Positions 18,613 through 27,979 of a stretch of DNA of 64,000 nt are shown here, piece by piece; the stretch's first letter is position 1, and each line of letters begins with the position of its first letter. A program made the translations under genes and the position numbers. The notes under the pieces are model-generated. The model was not told the origin of the DNA. It ran no database searches and worked only from the letters and a program-made list of their open reading frames with translations. Source of the DNA: Dyella flagellata (GTDB lineage Bacteria; Pseudomonadota; Gammaproteobacteria; Xanthomonadales; Rhodanobacteraceae); contig NZ_BSOA01000015.1 in assembly GCF_030160275.1 (NCBI RefSeq), forward strand, positions 23,935 through 87,934. The letters are read 5' to 3'.

Positions 18613-19491
18613 TCAATACGGACTCGGCCGGTCATCCGCCGAATAACGCTTGTAGTGCCATTGATACTGCGCAAAAGCGAGATTCACACACCGCTCCACC
18701 CCGCGATTGAGCGCCGCGCATGCACTCGGCAGATCGGCATCATCCAAACCTTCCGGCGCCGGTAAAAAGTGGATGCGATACCCCTCCCCACGTGGCAATC
18801 GCTCCGCAAACGCAAACAACACAGTCGAGCCGGTACGCGCCGCGAGACGCGGCAACAACACCATCGTCATCGCCTCGCGCCCGAAGAACGGCGCAAACTC
18901 GCCCTCCCCCTCGCGCGGCTTCTGGTCCGGCAGGATGCCCACCGTGCCGCCGGCGGCCAACCGCTTGTACAGCGTACGCACGCCAGCCCCTTCCGCGCGC
19001 ACCTGCTCCGGCGCCAGCGCGCCACGCACCTTGCGCAGCAACGCCTCCACCGCCGCAATGCGCGGCGGGCGATAGAGAATCGCCATCGGCGTCTTGCGGC
19101 ACAGCCAGTAATTGAGCAGCTCCCAGCAGCCCAGGTGCGGCGCGGCGATGATCACACCCTTGCCGGAAGCCAGCGCGGCGTCGAACAAGGCTTCGCCACG
19201 CACTTCCTTCACCAGGCCAAGCGAGCTTTCGGCGCCCGAGCCCCAGATCTTCACGATCTCGGTGATCGACTTGCCGCCCTCGACCATCGCCTCCCGCACC
19301 AGCGCGGCCCGCGCTTGTTCGACCAGCTGAGGCTGCACGATCTGCAGATTCACCGCCGTGTAGCGCGCCATCCTCCCGCCACGCCGCAAGGCCACCCGCC
19401 CCAGCAACGCACCGAAGCCTTGCAGCCAGCGCAACGGCAACAGACCGAACAGGCGCAGCAGCAGGTAGACCAGGTAGATGTCGGGGCGCAT
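18613..19491 (-). CDS. LpxL/HtrB-like lipid A acyltransferase
   Basis: A 292-residue inner-membrane acyltransferase of the lysophospholipid / lauroyl acyltransferase family, which adds a secondary acyl chain to lipid A. The catalytic HX4E motif is visible as APHLGCWE (His119, Glu124). The downstream blocks YRPPRIAAVEALLR, GILPDQKPREGEG and FFGREAMTM match the family, and one membrane anchor sits at residues 5-22. It points against the glycan cluster but fits its theme, lipopolysaccharide assembly. Which chain or position it acylates is not readable. Confidence 0.88.
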   Translation of the reverse strand: MRPDIYLVYLLLRLFGLLPLRWLQGFGALLGRVALRRGGRMARYTAVNLQIVQPQLVEQARAALVREAMVEGGKSITEIVKIWGSGAESSLGLVKEVRGEALFDAALASGKGVIIAAPHLGCWELLNYWLCRKTPMAILYRPPRIAAVEALLRKVRGALAPEQVRAEGAGVRTLYKRLAAGGTVGILPDQKPREGEGEFAPFFGREAMTMVLLPRLAARTGSTVLFAFAERLPRGEGYRIHFLPAPEGLDDADLPSACAALNRGVERCVNLAFAQYQWHYKRYSADDRPSPY

Positions 19492-19558
19492 GGATGTTGT
19501 GCTTGGAAGCAGGCGAACGCGTAAGGGTAAAGGAATGCTCTACGCCTGCGCGATCAGT

Positions 19559-19683
19559 CCCCTCCCCTGCGTGTAGCAGGGGAGGGCTAGGGTGGGGTGA
19601 AGCAACCTCGCGATGAATTCCAACAATGCCGCAAACTCGTACAACCCCACCCCAACCCTCCCCTGCCGCCGCAGGGGAGGGGG
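19559..19683. repeat. Nested GC-rich inverted repeat in the LpxL-dtd spacer
   Basis: Two small hairpins (CCCCTCCCCTGC...GCAGGGGAGGG at 19559-19586 and CCCTCCCCTGC...GCAGGGGAGGG at 19656-19681) lie at the ends of a larger inverted repeat (TAGGGTGGGGT against ACCCCACCCCAA). The rest of 19492-19821 shows no gene. It resembles intergenic palindromic elements of Xanthomonadales and may act as a bidirectional transcription stop between divergent genes; its role is unknown. Confidence 0.7.
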
Positions 19684-19821
19684 CAAAGCGCCTAAAGCAT
19701 TGGCGTCTTCTGCCGTTGCCCCATTAGTGGCAAGCGCGTGAACCAGCCGCAGCCCAAGCTATTTACCCAACCCTCGTCGCCCTGCAGAGTTACCGTTTCG
19801 CCCCAACGCCACGCCTCATCC

Positions 19822-20262
19822 ATGATTGCCCTTATCCAACGCGCGCTCTCCGCCCGCGTCGACGTCGACAACGAAACCGTAGGCGCCATCGGCCCCGGCC
19901 TGCTGGCACTGGTGGCCGTGCAGCCGGAAGACGGCGAGGCACAAGCAAAACGGATGGTGGAGCGGTTGCTCGGCTACCGCGTGTTCTCCGACGACGCCGG
20001 CAAGATGAATCGTTCGCTAACCGATACCGGCGGTGGCCTGCTGCTGGTCAGCCAATTCACCCTGGCTGCGGACACACGTTCGGGCATGCGTCCGAGCTTC
20101 ACCAGCGCAGCCTCGCCCGAGCATGGTCGAATCTGGTTTGAACGCTTGGTGGCGTTGGCGCGCGCGGCGCATCCGGGGGTGGAAATCGGGCGCTTCGGTG
20201 CCCATATGCAAGTACATCTGATCAACGATGGCCCCGTCACCTTTTGGCTCGAGGTGCGTTAG
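19822..20262 (+). CDS. dtd: D-aminoacyl-tRNA deacylase
   Basis: Hydrolyses D-aminoacyl-tRNA and mischarged Gly-tRNA(Ala), a translation quality-control step. It has 146 residues, the family length. Key motifs are [20 protein letters not shown] (the SQFTL active-site block) and the C-terminal [12 protein letters not shown], which carries the cross-subunit Gly-Pro motif. The start [13 protein letters not shown] at 19822 is the standard one; the frame is open upstream to 19738. Confidence 0.96.
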   Translation: MIALIQRALSARVDVDNETVGAIGPGLLALVAVQPEDGEAQAKRMVERLLGYRVFSDDAGKMNRSLTDTGGGLLLVSQFTLAADTRSGMRPSFTSAASPEHGRIWFERLVALARAAHPGVEIGRFGAHMQVHLINDGPVTFWLEVR

Positions 20263-20368
20263 GTGCCAGGTGGACACGTAGCCCTTACGAACGCTTCCAT
20301 TTACGCCCAAAACCGCGATTTGGCGCGATTTTTGCGTGCCGATGGCAGCGAATTTTTCTCTTGAAAAC

Positions 20369-20397
20369 TGGTCAAAAAAGCATCACATCGCTATACT
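20369..20397 (+). promoter_or_regulatory. Possible rpoD promoter
   Basis: TATACT at 20392-20397 is a good -10 box, 28 bases ahead of the rpoD ATG. A weak -35-like TGGTCA lies 17 bases upstream (20369-20374); the better hexamer TTGAAA at 20361 is too far away (25 bases). The surrounding AT-rich stretch stands out in this GC-rich sequence. Confidence 0.45.
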
Positions 20398-20425
20398 GAT
20401 TGGTTCCTATCCCGCGGCGGACGGT

Positions 20426-22285
<1,860 letters not shown>

Positions 22286-22307
22286 TCGAAACGCCCAGCG
22301 CTACAGC

Positions 22308-22338
22308 AAAGGCCCCGCACTCGCGGGGCCTTTCTTTT
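22308..22338 (+). terminator. Rho-independent terminator of rpoD
   Basis: AAAGGCCCCGC and GCGGGGCCTTT pair around ACTC and run into TTTCTTTT. It starts 22 bases after the rpoD stop. Confidence 0.95.
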
Positions 22339-22349
22339 GGGGGATCTTC

Positions 22350-22389
22350 GTAGGCTGGGATGTTCGTAGGCTGGGATGACAATCCCAGC
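22350..22389. repeat. GCTGGGAT repeat, copy C (partial, half duplicated)
   Basis: CGTAGGCTGGGATG occurs twice in a row (22349 and 22365), and only the second is followed by ACAATCCCAGC. The right-hand mirror arm is missing. It lies just after the rpoD terminator. Confidence 0.85.
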
Positions 22390-22456
22390 ATCACCGATCT
22401 GGCCGCGCCACCCACCAACGCGCGAATCATCCCGGCGAAGGCAGGTATCCACCCCC

Positions 22457-22828
22457 TCAATGCACATCGTAAAAAAACTGCTCCTGCACAATCTTGTCGT
22501 TCCTCACGTGATACACGCAGATCTCGCGCATATCCGTCCGGCCACGCCCTTTCATCGTCGCATCCAGATGCATAGCCACACTGAACCAGCCATCGGCCAC
22601 CACCGGCTCGCTGACTTCGTTCTTGTGGATCGTCTCCAGGGCCTCCATGAACTGATGCCCCTTGTCCAGGATCGCCCTCAGGCCTTTCGCGTTGCCCATC
22701 GGCCCTTCCGCCATCTCCTTCGGCTCGATGCTGATCGCATCCTTCGCATAAAGCTCTTGCTGCGCCTGCTCATACTTGCCCTCGCGGCACAGCTCCACCA
22801 ACCGCTTCGCCACTTTTTCAGTGCTCAT
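22457..22828 (-). CDS. SnoaL/NTF2-like fold protein
   Basis: A 123-residue soluble protein with the look of the nuclear-transport-factor-2-like (SnoaL-like) superfamily. It has N-terminal helices (EKVAKRLVELCREGKYEQAQ), the conserved YAKDAISIEP segment, and a C-terminal strand ICVYHVRNDKIVQEQFFYD. Such proteins form cone-shaped dimers and bind or isomerise small molecules; no catalytic residue can be assigned here. ATG at 22828 follows a good GGAGG ribosome site; the frame is open farther upstream but that part is not protein-like. Confidence 0.8.
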   Translation of the reverse strand: MSTEKVAKRLVELCREGKYEQAQQELYAKDAISIEPKEMAEGPMGNAKGLRAILDKGHQFMEALETIHKNEVSEPVVADGWFSVAMHLDATMKGRGRTDMREICVYHVRNDKIVQEQFFYDVH

Positions 22829-22982
22829 GGTTCCACCTCCGCGTAAAGGGGTAACCAATCTATGCCCCGCAACGTTAAAGAATCGAGCACGCGCGTCACC
22901 CCGAGGAGCTTGGGCGACGCCGAACCAGGGCGCAGACCTACACCGCTGCCCCCGCCATACTGGTATCATCCCCGGCGAGATA

Positions 22983-23307
22983 GGGCCTATAGCTCAACGG
23001 TTAGAGCAGGGGACTCATCGAAAGGTGCCGTCGCGCAGTAATGCGCGAACGGGAACGGGATGAATTCAGGGAACCCGCAGCGACGCCAATGCGGATCGGC
23101 GGTAACCCTGAGCCAAGCCGGCGGTACACCGCCGGAAGGTGCAGAGACTACCTGAGGACTTCAGCGTCCTTCATAACAGGCTCGAGCGTCCCGCACCCCA
23201 CCCGCCCGCAAAACAGGCGGAGGGTGAAGAGATAGTCCGCGCCAGAGGGAAACCTTTGGACCACGCGAATCCCTTGGTTCCAGGTTCGAATCCTGGTGGG
23301 CCCACCA
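22983..23307 (+). tRNA. tRNA-Ile2 (CAU) interrupted by a group I intron
   Basis: The exons are 22983-23018 and 23268-23307, 76 nt when joined, with CCA encoded. The acceptor GGGCCTA pairs with TGGGCCC (one G-U), the anticodon stem is GGGGA/TCCCT with loop CTCATAA, and the T arm is CCAGGTTCGAATCCTGG. The discriminator base is A. The arm context AGGGGACTCATAATCCCTTGG parallels E. coli ileX rather than elongator or initiator Met, so C34 should become lysidine (TilS) to read AUA. The intron splits the gene directly after the anticodon T36. TATCAT at 22964 may be a -10 box. Confidence 0.95.
23019..23267 (+). ncRNA. Group I self-splicing intron, 249 nt
   Basis: It inserts after U36 in the anticodon loop. 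P1 forms from exon CAU and intron GUG (23026-23028) around a GAAA-closed loop, with the U-G pair at the splice site. P2 is CCGTCGCGCA/TGCGCGAACGG. The conserved core is readable: GAGCCAAGCC at 23110, the P6-like CCGGCGG/CCGCCGG hairpin, AAGGTGCAGAGACTA holding the P7 guanosine-binding strand, and GATAGTCC as its partner near 23231. P9 is CCAGAGG-GAAA-CCTTTGG, and the last base is G. Core spacing and words match the Azoarcus tRNA-Ile(CAU) intron (class IC3). It encodes no homing endonuclease. Confidence 0.92.
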
Positions 23308-23557
23308 TCTACTCAGAGATGCCTCGTCAACGTGCTCGCTAAACCATAGTTTGGCCAGCTGAGCTGGTGCGGGCAGGGCCATCCACTTATTTATGGGTCG
23401 GCAGCTTCCGACCGAAGTGGACGCTTCATGATCGTAGCTCTCCCTCCGGTTATACATCCGGTTGTTAGCCGGACACCGCGAAGAACATTGCGGCAGCGCA
23501 ATGAGTTCTGTCAGATTTATTGACGACCCAAGATCATTCACTTGAGACGGCACTAAT

Positions 23558-24661
23558 ATGCAGGCGCAAGCGCGCACCCCTCTTTCGCTGAAACTCACCT
23601 TTCTAATCGGATGGGGACCTTGCATCCTCGCCAATGTCATCAGTGCGCTGGCGATGGTTGGCGCACCGTCGCGTGAATTGTGGTTTCATGCGTTTGTGCT
23701 GCTGTTCTATTCGTTGGCGGCAATCCCCCTAGCCGTGTTGCTTCGTCGTTTGTGGCAGCGGCCCATGCGCCTGGGAAAAGGCATTCCCCTTCTTATCGCG
23801 ACCACACTCCTGCTCGCCCTGGTCGTCACCTCCCTTGGATACATGTTTGGCCTGCACGAGGGCGAGTTTAGGCCGCCCTTTCAATGGAGCTACGTGCTGA
23901 CCGGCATGCAGTCCATGTGGTTTCTATTGATGGTGTTCTGCGCCATGTATCTGGGCACGGGTTACTACCTGGCCACGCAAACGGAAGCGCGTCGCGTACT
24001 CGAAGCGACGACTCTGACGAGGGAGGCGGAGTTGCGGGCTTTGCGCTACCAGTTGAATCCGCACTTCCTGTTTAACACGCTCAACGCCATTTCCACCCTG
24101 GTTGTCGAGAAGCGTACCGGCGACGCCACCCGCATGCTCGCGCGGCTCGGTGACTTTTTGCGTGTCACCTTGGATGACCAAAAGGCCCATGAAGTCTCCC
24201 TGGCCGAGGAACTCTCGCTCACGGAGCATTATCTGGACATTGAAAAGGTCCGCTTTGGCGAACGCCTGACGGTATCCCTGCGTGTAGGTGCCGACGCCAT
24301 GCAGGCCGCGGTGCCTTACCTGATACTCCAACCCTTGGTGGAGAACGCCATCCGCCATGGTATTGCGCACCGTCCTCAAGGCGGCAAGATTCAGATTGCG
24401 GCAACGGCGAACAACCAGCGCCTGCAGCTCCAGATATCTAATGATGGACATGCAAGCCTTCCAATCAGCGCGCTGCTTGACCGATCGGAACCAACCTCCG
24501 TTGGCCTGCGTAACGTGCGCGAGCGATTGCAGCGGCTCTATGCGAACGATCATCACATGACGATGAACGTGGACGAGGACGGCCATTGCGTGGTCAGCAT
24601 TGATCTTCCCCATCGATGCACAAGCGAACCGAGCGCGATCGGCCAGGTGATCGCAGTATGA
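23558..24661 (+). CDS. LytS/YehU-type sensor histidine kinase
   Basis: A 367-residue membrane histidine kinase (His_kinase family PF06580 type). Four hydrophobic spans fill residues 10-135. A short linker leads to the phospho-acceptor block LRYQLNPHFLFNTLNA (His169), then the ATPase N-box PLVENAIRHGIAHRPQGG and the G-box VGLRNVRERLQRLY. No extracellular ligand domain is evident, so the signal may be sensed in the membrane. The stop overlaps the start of the partner regulator (ATGA). The 250-base spacer after the tRNA (23308-23557) holds only a short GGTCGG/CCGACC palindrome at 23396. Confidence 0.93.
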   Translation: MQAQARTPLSLKLTFLIGWGPCILANVISALAMVGAPSRELWFHAFVLLFYSLAAIPLAVLLRRLWQRPMRLGKGIPLLIATTLLLALVVTSLGYMFGLHEGEFRPPFQWSYVLTGMQSMWFLLMVFCAMYLGTGYYLATQTEARRVLEATTLTREAELRALRYQLNPHFLFNTLNAISTLVVEKRTGDATRMLARLGDFLRVTLDDQKAHEVSLAEELSLTEHYLDIEKVRFGERLTVSLRVGADAMQAAVPYLILQPLVENAIRHGIAHRPQGGKIQIAATANNQRLQLQISNDGHASLPISALLDRSEPTSVGLRNVRERLQRLYANDHHMTMNVDEDGHCVVSIDLPHRCTSEPSAIGQVIAV

Positions 24662-25446
24662 CCATGCGCATACTAATCGTGGATGACGAACCCCTTGCTC
24701 GCCGCGGTATCGCGCTACGCTTGAGCAAGCACCCGGATGTCGAGCTGATCGGCGAAGCGGAAGACGGTGAAGCGGCATTGAACGCGATAACCGTCAATAC
24801 GCCAGACCTCGTCTTCATGGATGTGCAAATGCCGGGTATGAGTGGTCTGGACGCCCTGCGCTTGCTCACGCCGTCAGAGCGTCCGTTGACGATATTCTTG
24901 ACTGCCTACGACCGGTTCGCCTTGCAGGCGTTTGAAGTTCACGCGCTCGATTATTTGCTCAAACCCATCGATGACGACCGATTCATGGAGGCCATGGATC
25001 GTGCGCGCGATGCACTTGTCCATCGGCAGGCACGCTCGCAAAGAGAGCGCATGGACGAACTCCTGGATGCGTTACCGGGCGTCCCTCGCTATGCGATACG
25101 CTTTGCAGTACGCATCGGGCATCATGTCGCCATCGTCGCCGCCGACGAGGTCGATTGGATCGAAGCGACTGGCGACTACGTAAGGCTGCATACGGGTGGT
25201 GATCGGGAATACCTTTTGAGGGAGCCGCTGCACCGTTTGGCCGCAAGGCTCGATCCCTCGAAATTCGTGCGCATCCATCGTTCCACAATCGTAAGCGTGG
25301 ACAGGATTACCGAAACGCGTGCCCTTCCCAATAAGGACTGCATGCTGCGTTTGCGGGACGGGACTCCGCTACGCGTCAGCCGAACCTATGCTGAGGCGCT
25401 GCACCTTGCGCTAGAGGGACAGCACCCCGCAACGAAGCCGGTCTAA
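24658..25446 (+). CDS. LytTR-family response regulator
   Basis: A 262-residue partner of the preceding kinase. The receiver domain (1-120) has the acidic pair DDE at 9-11, the phospho-acceptor Asp55 in LVFMDVQMPG, and the Lys of YLLKP. The C-terminal LytTR DNA-binding domain (about 155-255) shows VDWIEATGDYVRLHT, FVRIHRSTIVSVDRI and LRVSRTYAEAL. ATGACCATGCGC offers two starts; the first overlaps the kinase stop and I use it. Targets are unknown; the adjacent hydrolase gene at 25584 is a candidate. Confidence 0.94.
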   Translation: MTMRILIVDDEPLARRGIALRLSKHPDVELIGEAEDGEAALNAITVNTPDLVFMDVQMPGMSGLDALRLLTPSERPLTIFLTAYDRFALQAFEVHALDYLLKPIDDDRFMEAMDRARDALVHRQARSQRERMDELLDALPGVPRYAIRFAVRIGHHVAIVAADEVDWIEATGDYVRLHTGGDREYLLREPLHRLAARLDPSKFVRIHRSTIVSVDRITETRALPNKDCMLRLRDGTPLRVSRTYAEALHLALEGQHPATKPV

Positions 25447-25583
25447 ACCCATCAGACAACGGCTCGTCTCGCCCATCTACCGGTTCGCCGCGCCCTGCAG
25501 CCACGAGCCGCGAAATGCTCCCTATAGTCGTGGTCAGCGCCTTTCGGGGCACGGCGATCACACACTTGGAGTGCCTAAACACT

Positions 25584-26654
25584 ATGGAGCAGCGTCAAAC
25601 AAAGGGGCGTCGCGCATGGCGTGTCATACGGTGGATGGGCATGAGTGCGGCGGTCGCTTTGGCAGTGCTGGGCACTGCCGGAGCCACCTGGAATTTCCTG
25701 GCGATCCGGCGCGATCGCGCCGCCAATCCACCGCCCGGCCGCATCTATGATGTAAATGGCTACGCCATGCATATCTACTGCACGGGAACGGGTTCGCCTA
25801 CGCTGGTGCTGGAATCCGGCCATGGCGAGGACTTCACTGTATGGGGCAAGGTCCAACCCAGCCTTTCCCGCGTTACACGCACCTGCTCCTACGATCGCGC
25901 AGGGTTCGGCTGGAGCGACCCGCAGCCCGGCGAGCGTGATGCAATACATATCGCCGATCAATTGCATGCCCTGCTCATGCAGGCCGGCATCACTGAGCCA
26001 ATCGTGCTGGAAGGCCATTCCGGAGGCGGCCTTTTCGCGCTTGTCTACGCGTCGAAATACCCCCGAGACATTGCAGGCCTAGTGTTGGTGGACGCTTACA
26101 CTCCCTCCCCGCTGCCGGAACCCCCATTTGCTGTCGCACTCGATCATCACTCCAGCGCGGAGTTCGCCTTTGTCAAAGCCACAGTAGCACTGGGTGTTGC
26201 GCGCCTGATGGGTCAATGCGACTCCATTCCATCTGGCTTGGAAGCCTATGCAGGATGGATCAAGGCCAGCGAGTGCGATTATCCGCAGCTTGACGCCTAC
26301 GTACGCGAGGATCACGCCCTTGCCGATTCGCAAAAAGAGGGCGCCCATGCAGGACCTTTCGGAAACATGCCCGTGCTGATCCTCTCGCAAGACACGAGGC
26401 GAGCGATACCGGCCTTTCTTTCAAAGCGCATCACCGCAAAGGACTGGCAGTGGTATGGCGCCGTACATGACCAAGAACAGGCGGCTTACCTTCAACTTTC
26501 CACGCGTAGCCGCCGCGTCATAGCAACAGGAAGCGGACACTACATTCATTACGACCGTCCGGACGTGGTGATTCAGCAGACCATCACCCTCGTTCGGCAG
26601 ATTCGAAATGACACTGATTCCTTGGTGGGGGCTCCACCTGGCATTGAGAAATGA
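25584..26654 (+). CDS. Alpha/beta hydrolase, membrane-anchored or exported
   Basis: A 356-residue alpha/beta-hydrolase-fold protein. The N-terminal 40 residues are basic then hydrophobic (RRAWRVIRWMGMSAAVALAV), a signal anchor or signal peptide. The nucleophile elbow is GHSGGG (catalytic Ser), with the preceding SYDRAGFGWSDPQPG block. The Asp lies in VLVDAY and the final catalytic His in ATGSGHYIHYDRP. The substrate is unknown. Its fold and motif order are shared with the hydrolase at 50324-51379. I chose ATG at 25584; a start at 25515 is also open. Confidence 0.85.
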   Translation: MEQRQTKGRRAWRVIRWMGMSAAVALAVLGTAGATWNFLAIRRDRAANPPPGRIYDVNGYAMHIYCTGTGSPTLVLESGHGEDFTVWGKVQPSLSRVTRTCSYDRAGFGWSDPQPGERDAIHIADQLHALLMQAGITEPIVLEGHSGGGLFALVYASKYPRDIAGLVLVDAYTPSPLPEPPFAVALDHHSSAEFAFVKATVALGVARLMGQCDSIPSGLEAYAGWIKASECDYPQLDAYVREDHALADSQKEGAHAGPFGNMPVLILSQDTRRAIPAFLSKRITAKDWQWYGAVHDQEQAAYLQLSTRSRRVIATGSGHYIHYDRPDVVIQQTITLVRQIRNDTDSLVGAPPGIEK

Positions 26655-26667
26655 CACAGCCGCAGCT

Positions 26668-26738
26668 GGAAAGTCCGCAGGCGATGCCAAGGCAGGCCGT
26701 CGGCACGCTTGAGCCAAGCCGGCGATATGCCGCCGGAA
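26668..26738 (+). other. Decayed fragment of a group I intron core
   Basis: Bases 26711-26738 match intron bases 23110-23137 at 25 of 28 positions, including GAGCCAAGCCGGCG and the hairpin half CCGCCGGAA. The mismatches fall mostly in the hairpin loop. The preceding 38 bases also align loosely (CCGCAGGCGATGCCAA against CCGCAGCGACGCCAA). Similarity stops before the P7 sequence and there is no tRNA around it, so this is a non-functional remnant of the P3-P6 region. Confidence 0.65.
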
Positions 26739-26741
26739 ACC

Positions 26742-26921
26742 TTATTGCTCCTCCCCTGGCCTCAGTGCTGATTGAGACCAATCAAACGCGACCCACACAT
26801 CCTTGCCCATTGGATCGAACTCCGGACGATAGCGGTGCCAAATAAGGCGCAGGAACCTGCTTCTCTCTTCAGAGAAGTCTTGGCCGTGGTTGGTGCGGAA
26901 ACGTGTCAGCGAAGGACCAAT
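26742..26921 (-). pseudogene. Truncated paralogue of the gene at 27980-28531
   Basis: The minus strand reads about 57 codons ending ...HRYRPEFDPMGKDVWVAFDW then SQSALRPGEEQ and TAA. The intact neighbour ends HHYRAEFDAMARDVMVAFDW then SRSPLMPEDEQ. An in-frame TGA at 26922-26924 cuts the reading upstream. It is therefore a leftover 3' end of a second copy, lying next to the intron fragment and downstream of a second RebB-like gene. The copies may be the result of a local duplication of the whole RebB-partner module followed by decay. Confidence 0.7.
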
Positions 26922-26955
26922 TCAGGCGTCTCCCATCGCCTAACGTCGGAACTTT

Positions 26956-27222
26956 TCAACTGCCGGGTTGCCCGGTGCCATCTGTCGACGGATGCGCCTT
27001 CTGTGCCCCGACGTTACCTATAAGGTCGACGGCCCCGGCAACGACGGTGATGCCAAATTCGTTCATGGCCTGCTGGTTGGCCACGGCGTTTTGCTGTGAC
27101 AGGTTGGTGTTGGCCACTAAGTTTGAGAAGGCGAGATTGGACAACATGGCGGGTTGTTCGGAAATCGCCTTGAAGTTGCCTATGGCAATGGCGCTTGCGA
27201 CGTCTTCGGGAATGGCAGTCAT
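26956..27222 (-). CDS. RebB-like (R-body / killing trait) protein 1
   Basis: An 88-residue protein with the RebB pattern: SEQPAMLSNLAFSNLVANTN, then LSQQNAVANQQAMNEFGITV. The NAV-xx-QQA core and Ala/Asn/Gln-rich helices are typical of the killing-trait (RebB) family, whose best-known members build the coiled R-body ribbon of Caedibacter. ATG at 27222 is preceded by AGGA at a good distance. It aligns along its whole length with residues of the second RebB-like protein upstream. Whether it polymerises is not shown. Confidence 0.72.
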   Translation of the reverse strand: MTAIPEDVASAIAIGNFKAISEQPAMLSNLAFSNLVANTNLSQQNAVANQQAMNEFGITVVAGAVDLIGNVGAQKAHPSTDGTGQPGS

Positions 27223-27350
27223 GACGATCATCCTGATGTGGCGGTGGGTGGGTTCGAGACGCGTAATGAAATGGACCGGCCCCTTCATTACATTCACTTT
27301 CGATAATCAGGTAAGCATTCACTTAGTAGTGGCGGAAGTGCGACGTGCCG

Positions 27351-27890
27351 TCAGCTTGCTTCCCGGGCTACGCTGTCGCTAGCCTTGTCATCAATGATGC
27401 GTTCCAGCTGCCTGACCAGTTTTTCGATCTCTTCGCCCATCTTTTCGGTGGCCGCTTGATCACCGAGGCCAACGCTATTGATCATGGCCACATATTTACC
27501 AACGACAGCCAGCTTGATCTGATTAAGTGCCTGCTGGTGACTGACCGCGTTCTGCTGCTGCATGTTCTGGTTGAATATTTTCTGCGCGAGAGCAAGGTTT
27601 GCCAGGATCGCGGGCTGCTCGCTGATCGAATGAGCATTGCTTATCGCAATGGATTGCACGATGTCGGAGGGAAGTGAGCTGGCCGAATCGCTGGACTCAT
27701 TGAGCTGCATGCACGTGCTCGCAACGGCATCGATGTGTCCGCTCTCGGACGGCACCCTCTGCATGGTCGCCAAATCCACAATGTGGTAGACCATTTGCTG
27801 CCTGGGCGCCAGGGCGCTGTGGCTGGTCGAGGAATCTGGATTCACATCATGAATCAGGAGAAATTCGGGTTCGATCAGATATCGCTTCAC
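27351..27890 (-). CDS. RebB-like protein 2, with N-terminal extension
   Basis: A 179-residue protein. The RebB-like domain lies at about residues 75-145 (SEQPAILANLALAQKIFNQN, QQQNAVSHQQALNQIKLAVV) and is followed by a charged, coiled-coil-like tail (ATEKMGEEIEKLVRQLERII). The first 70 residues have no family I recognise. The GTG at 27890 is chosen because AAGGAG sits 7 bases ahead of it; upstream in-frame residues look non-coding. It is on the same strand as, and 128 bases upstream of, RebB-like protein 1. Confidence 0.7.
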   Translation of the reverse strand: MKRYLIEPEFLLIHDVNPDSSTSHSALAPRQQMVYHIVDLATMQRVPSESGHIDAVASTCMQLNESSDSASSLPSDIVQSIAISNAHSISEQPAILANLALAQKIFNQNMQQQNAVSHQQALNQIKLAVVGKYVAMINSVGLGDQAATEKMGEEIEKLVRQLERIIDDKASDSVAREAS

Positions 27891-27979
27891 TTCTCGACTC
27901 CTTCTTGGTTGATGGTTTTGCCCCGATGCCACACGGGCAGCAGCTCACACAGATCGCGGAAAGTATGTCGTCTGAACCC

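Noticed and set aside
23041-23342. Small open frames inside the tRNA intron, as a possible homing endonuclease
   Set aside because: They are only 60-70 codons, lack LAGLIDADG, GIY-YIG or HNH motifs, and cover structured ribozyme core.
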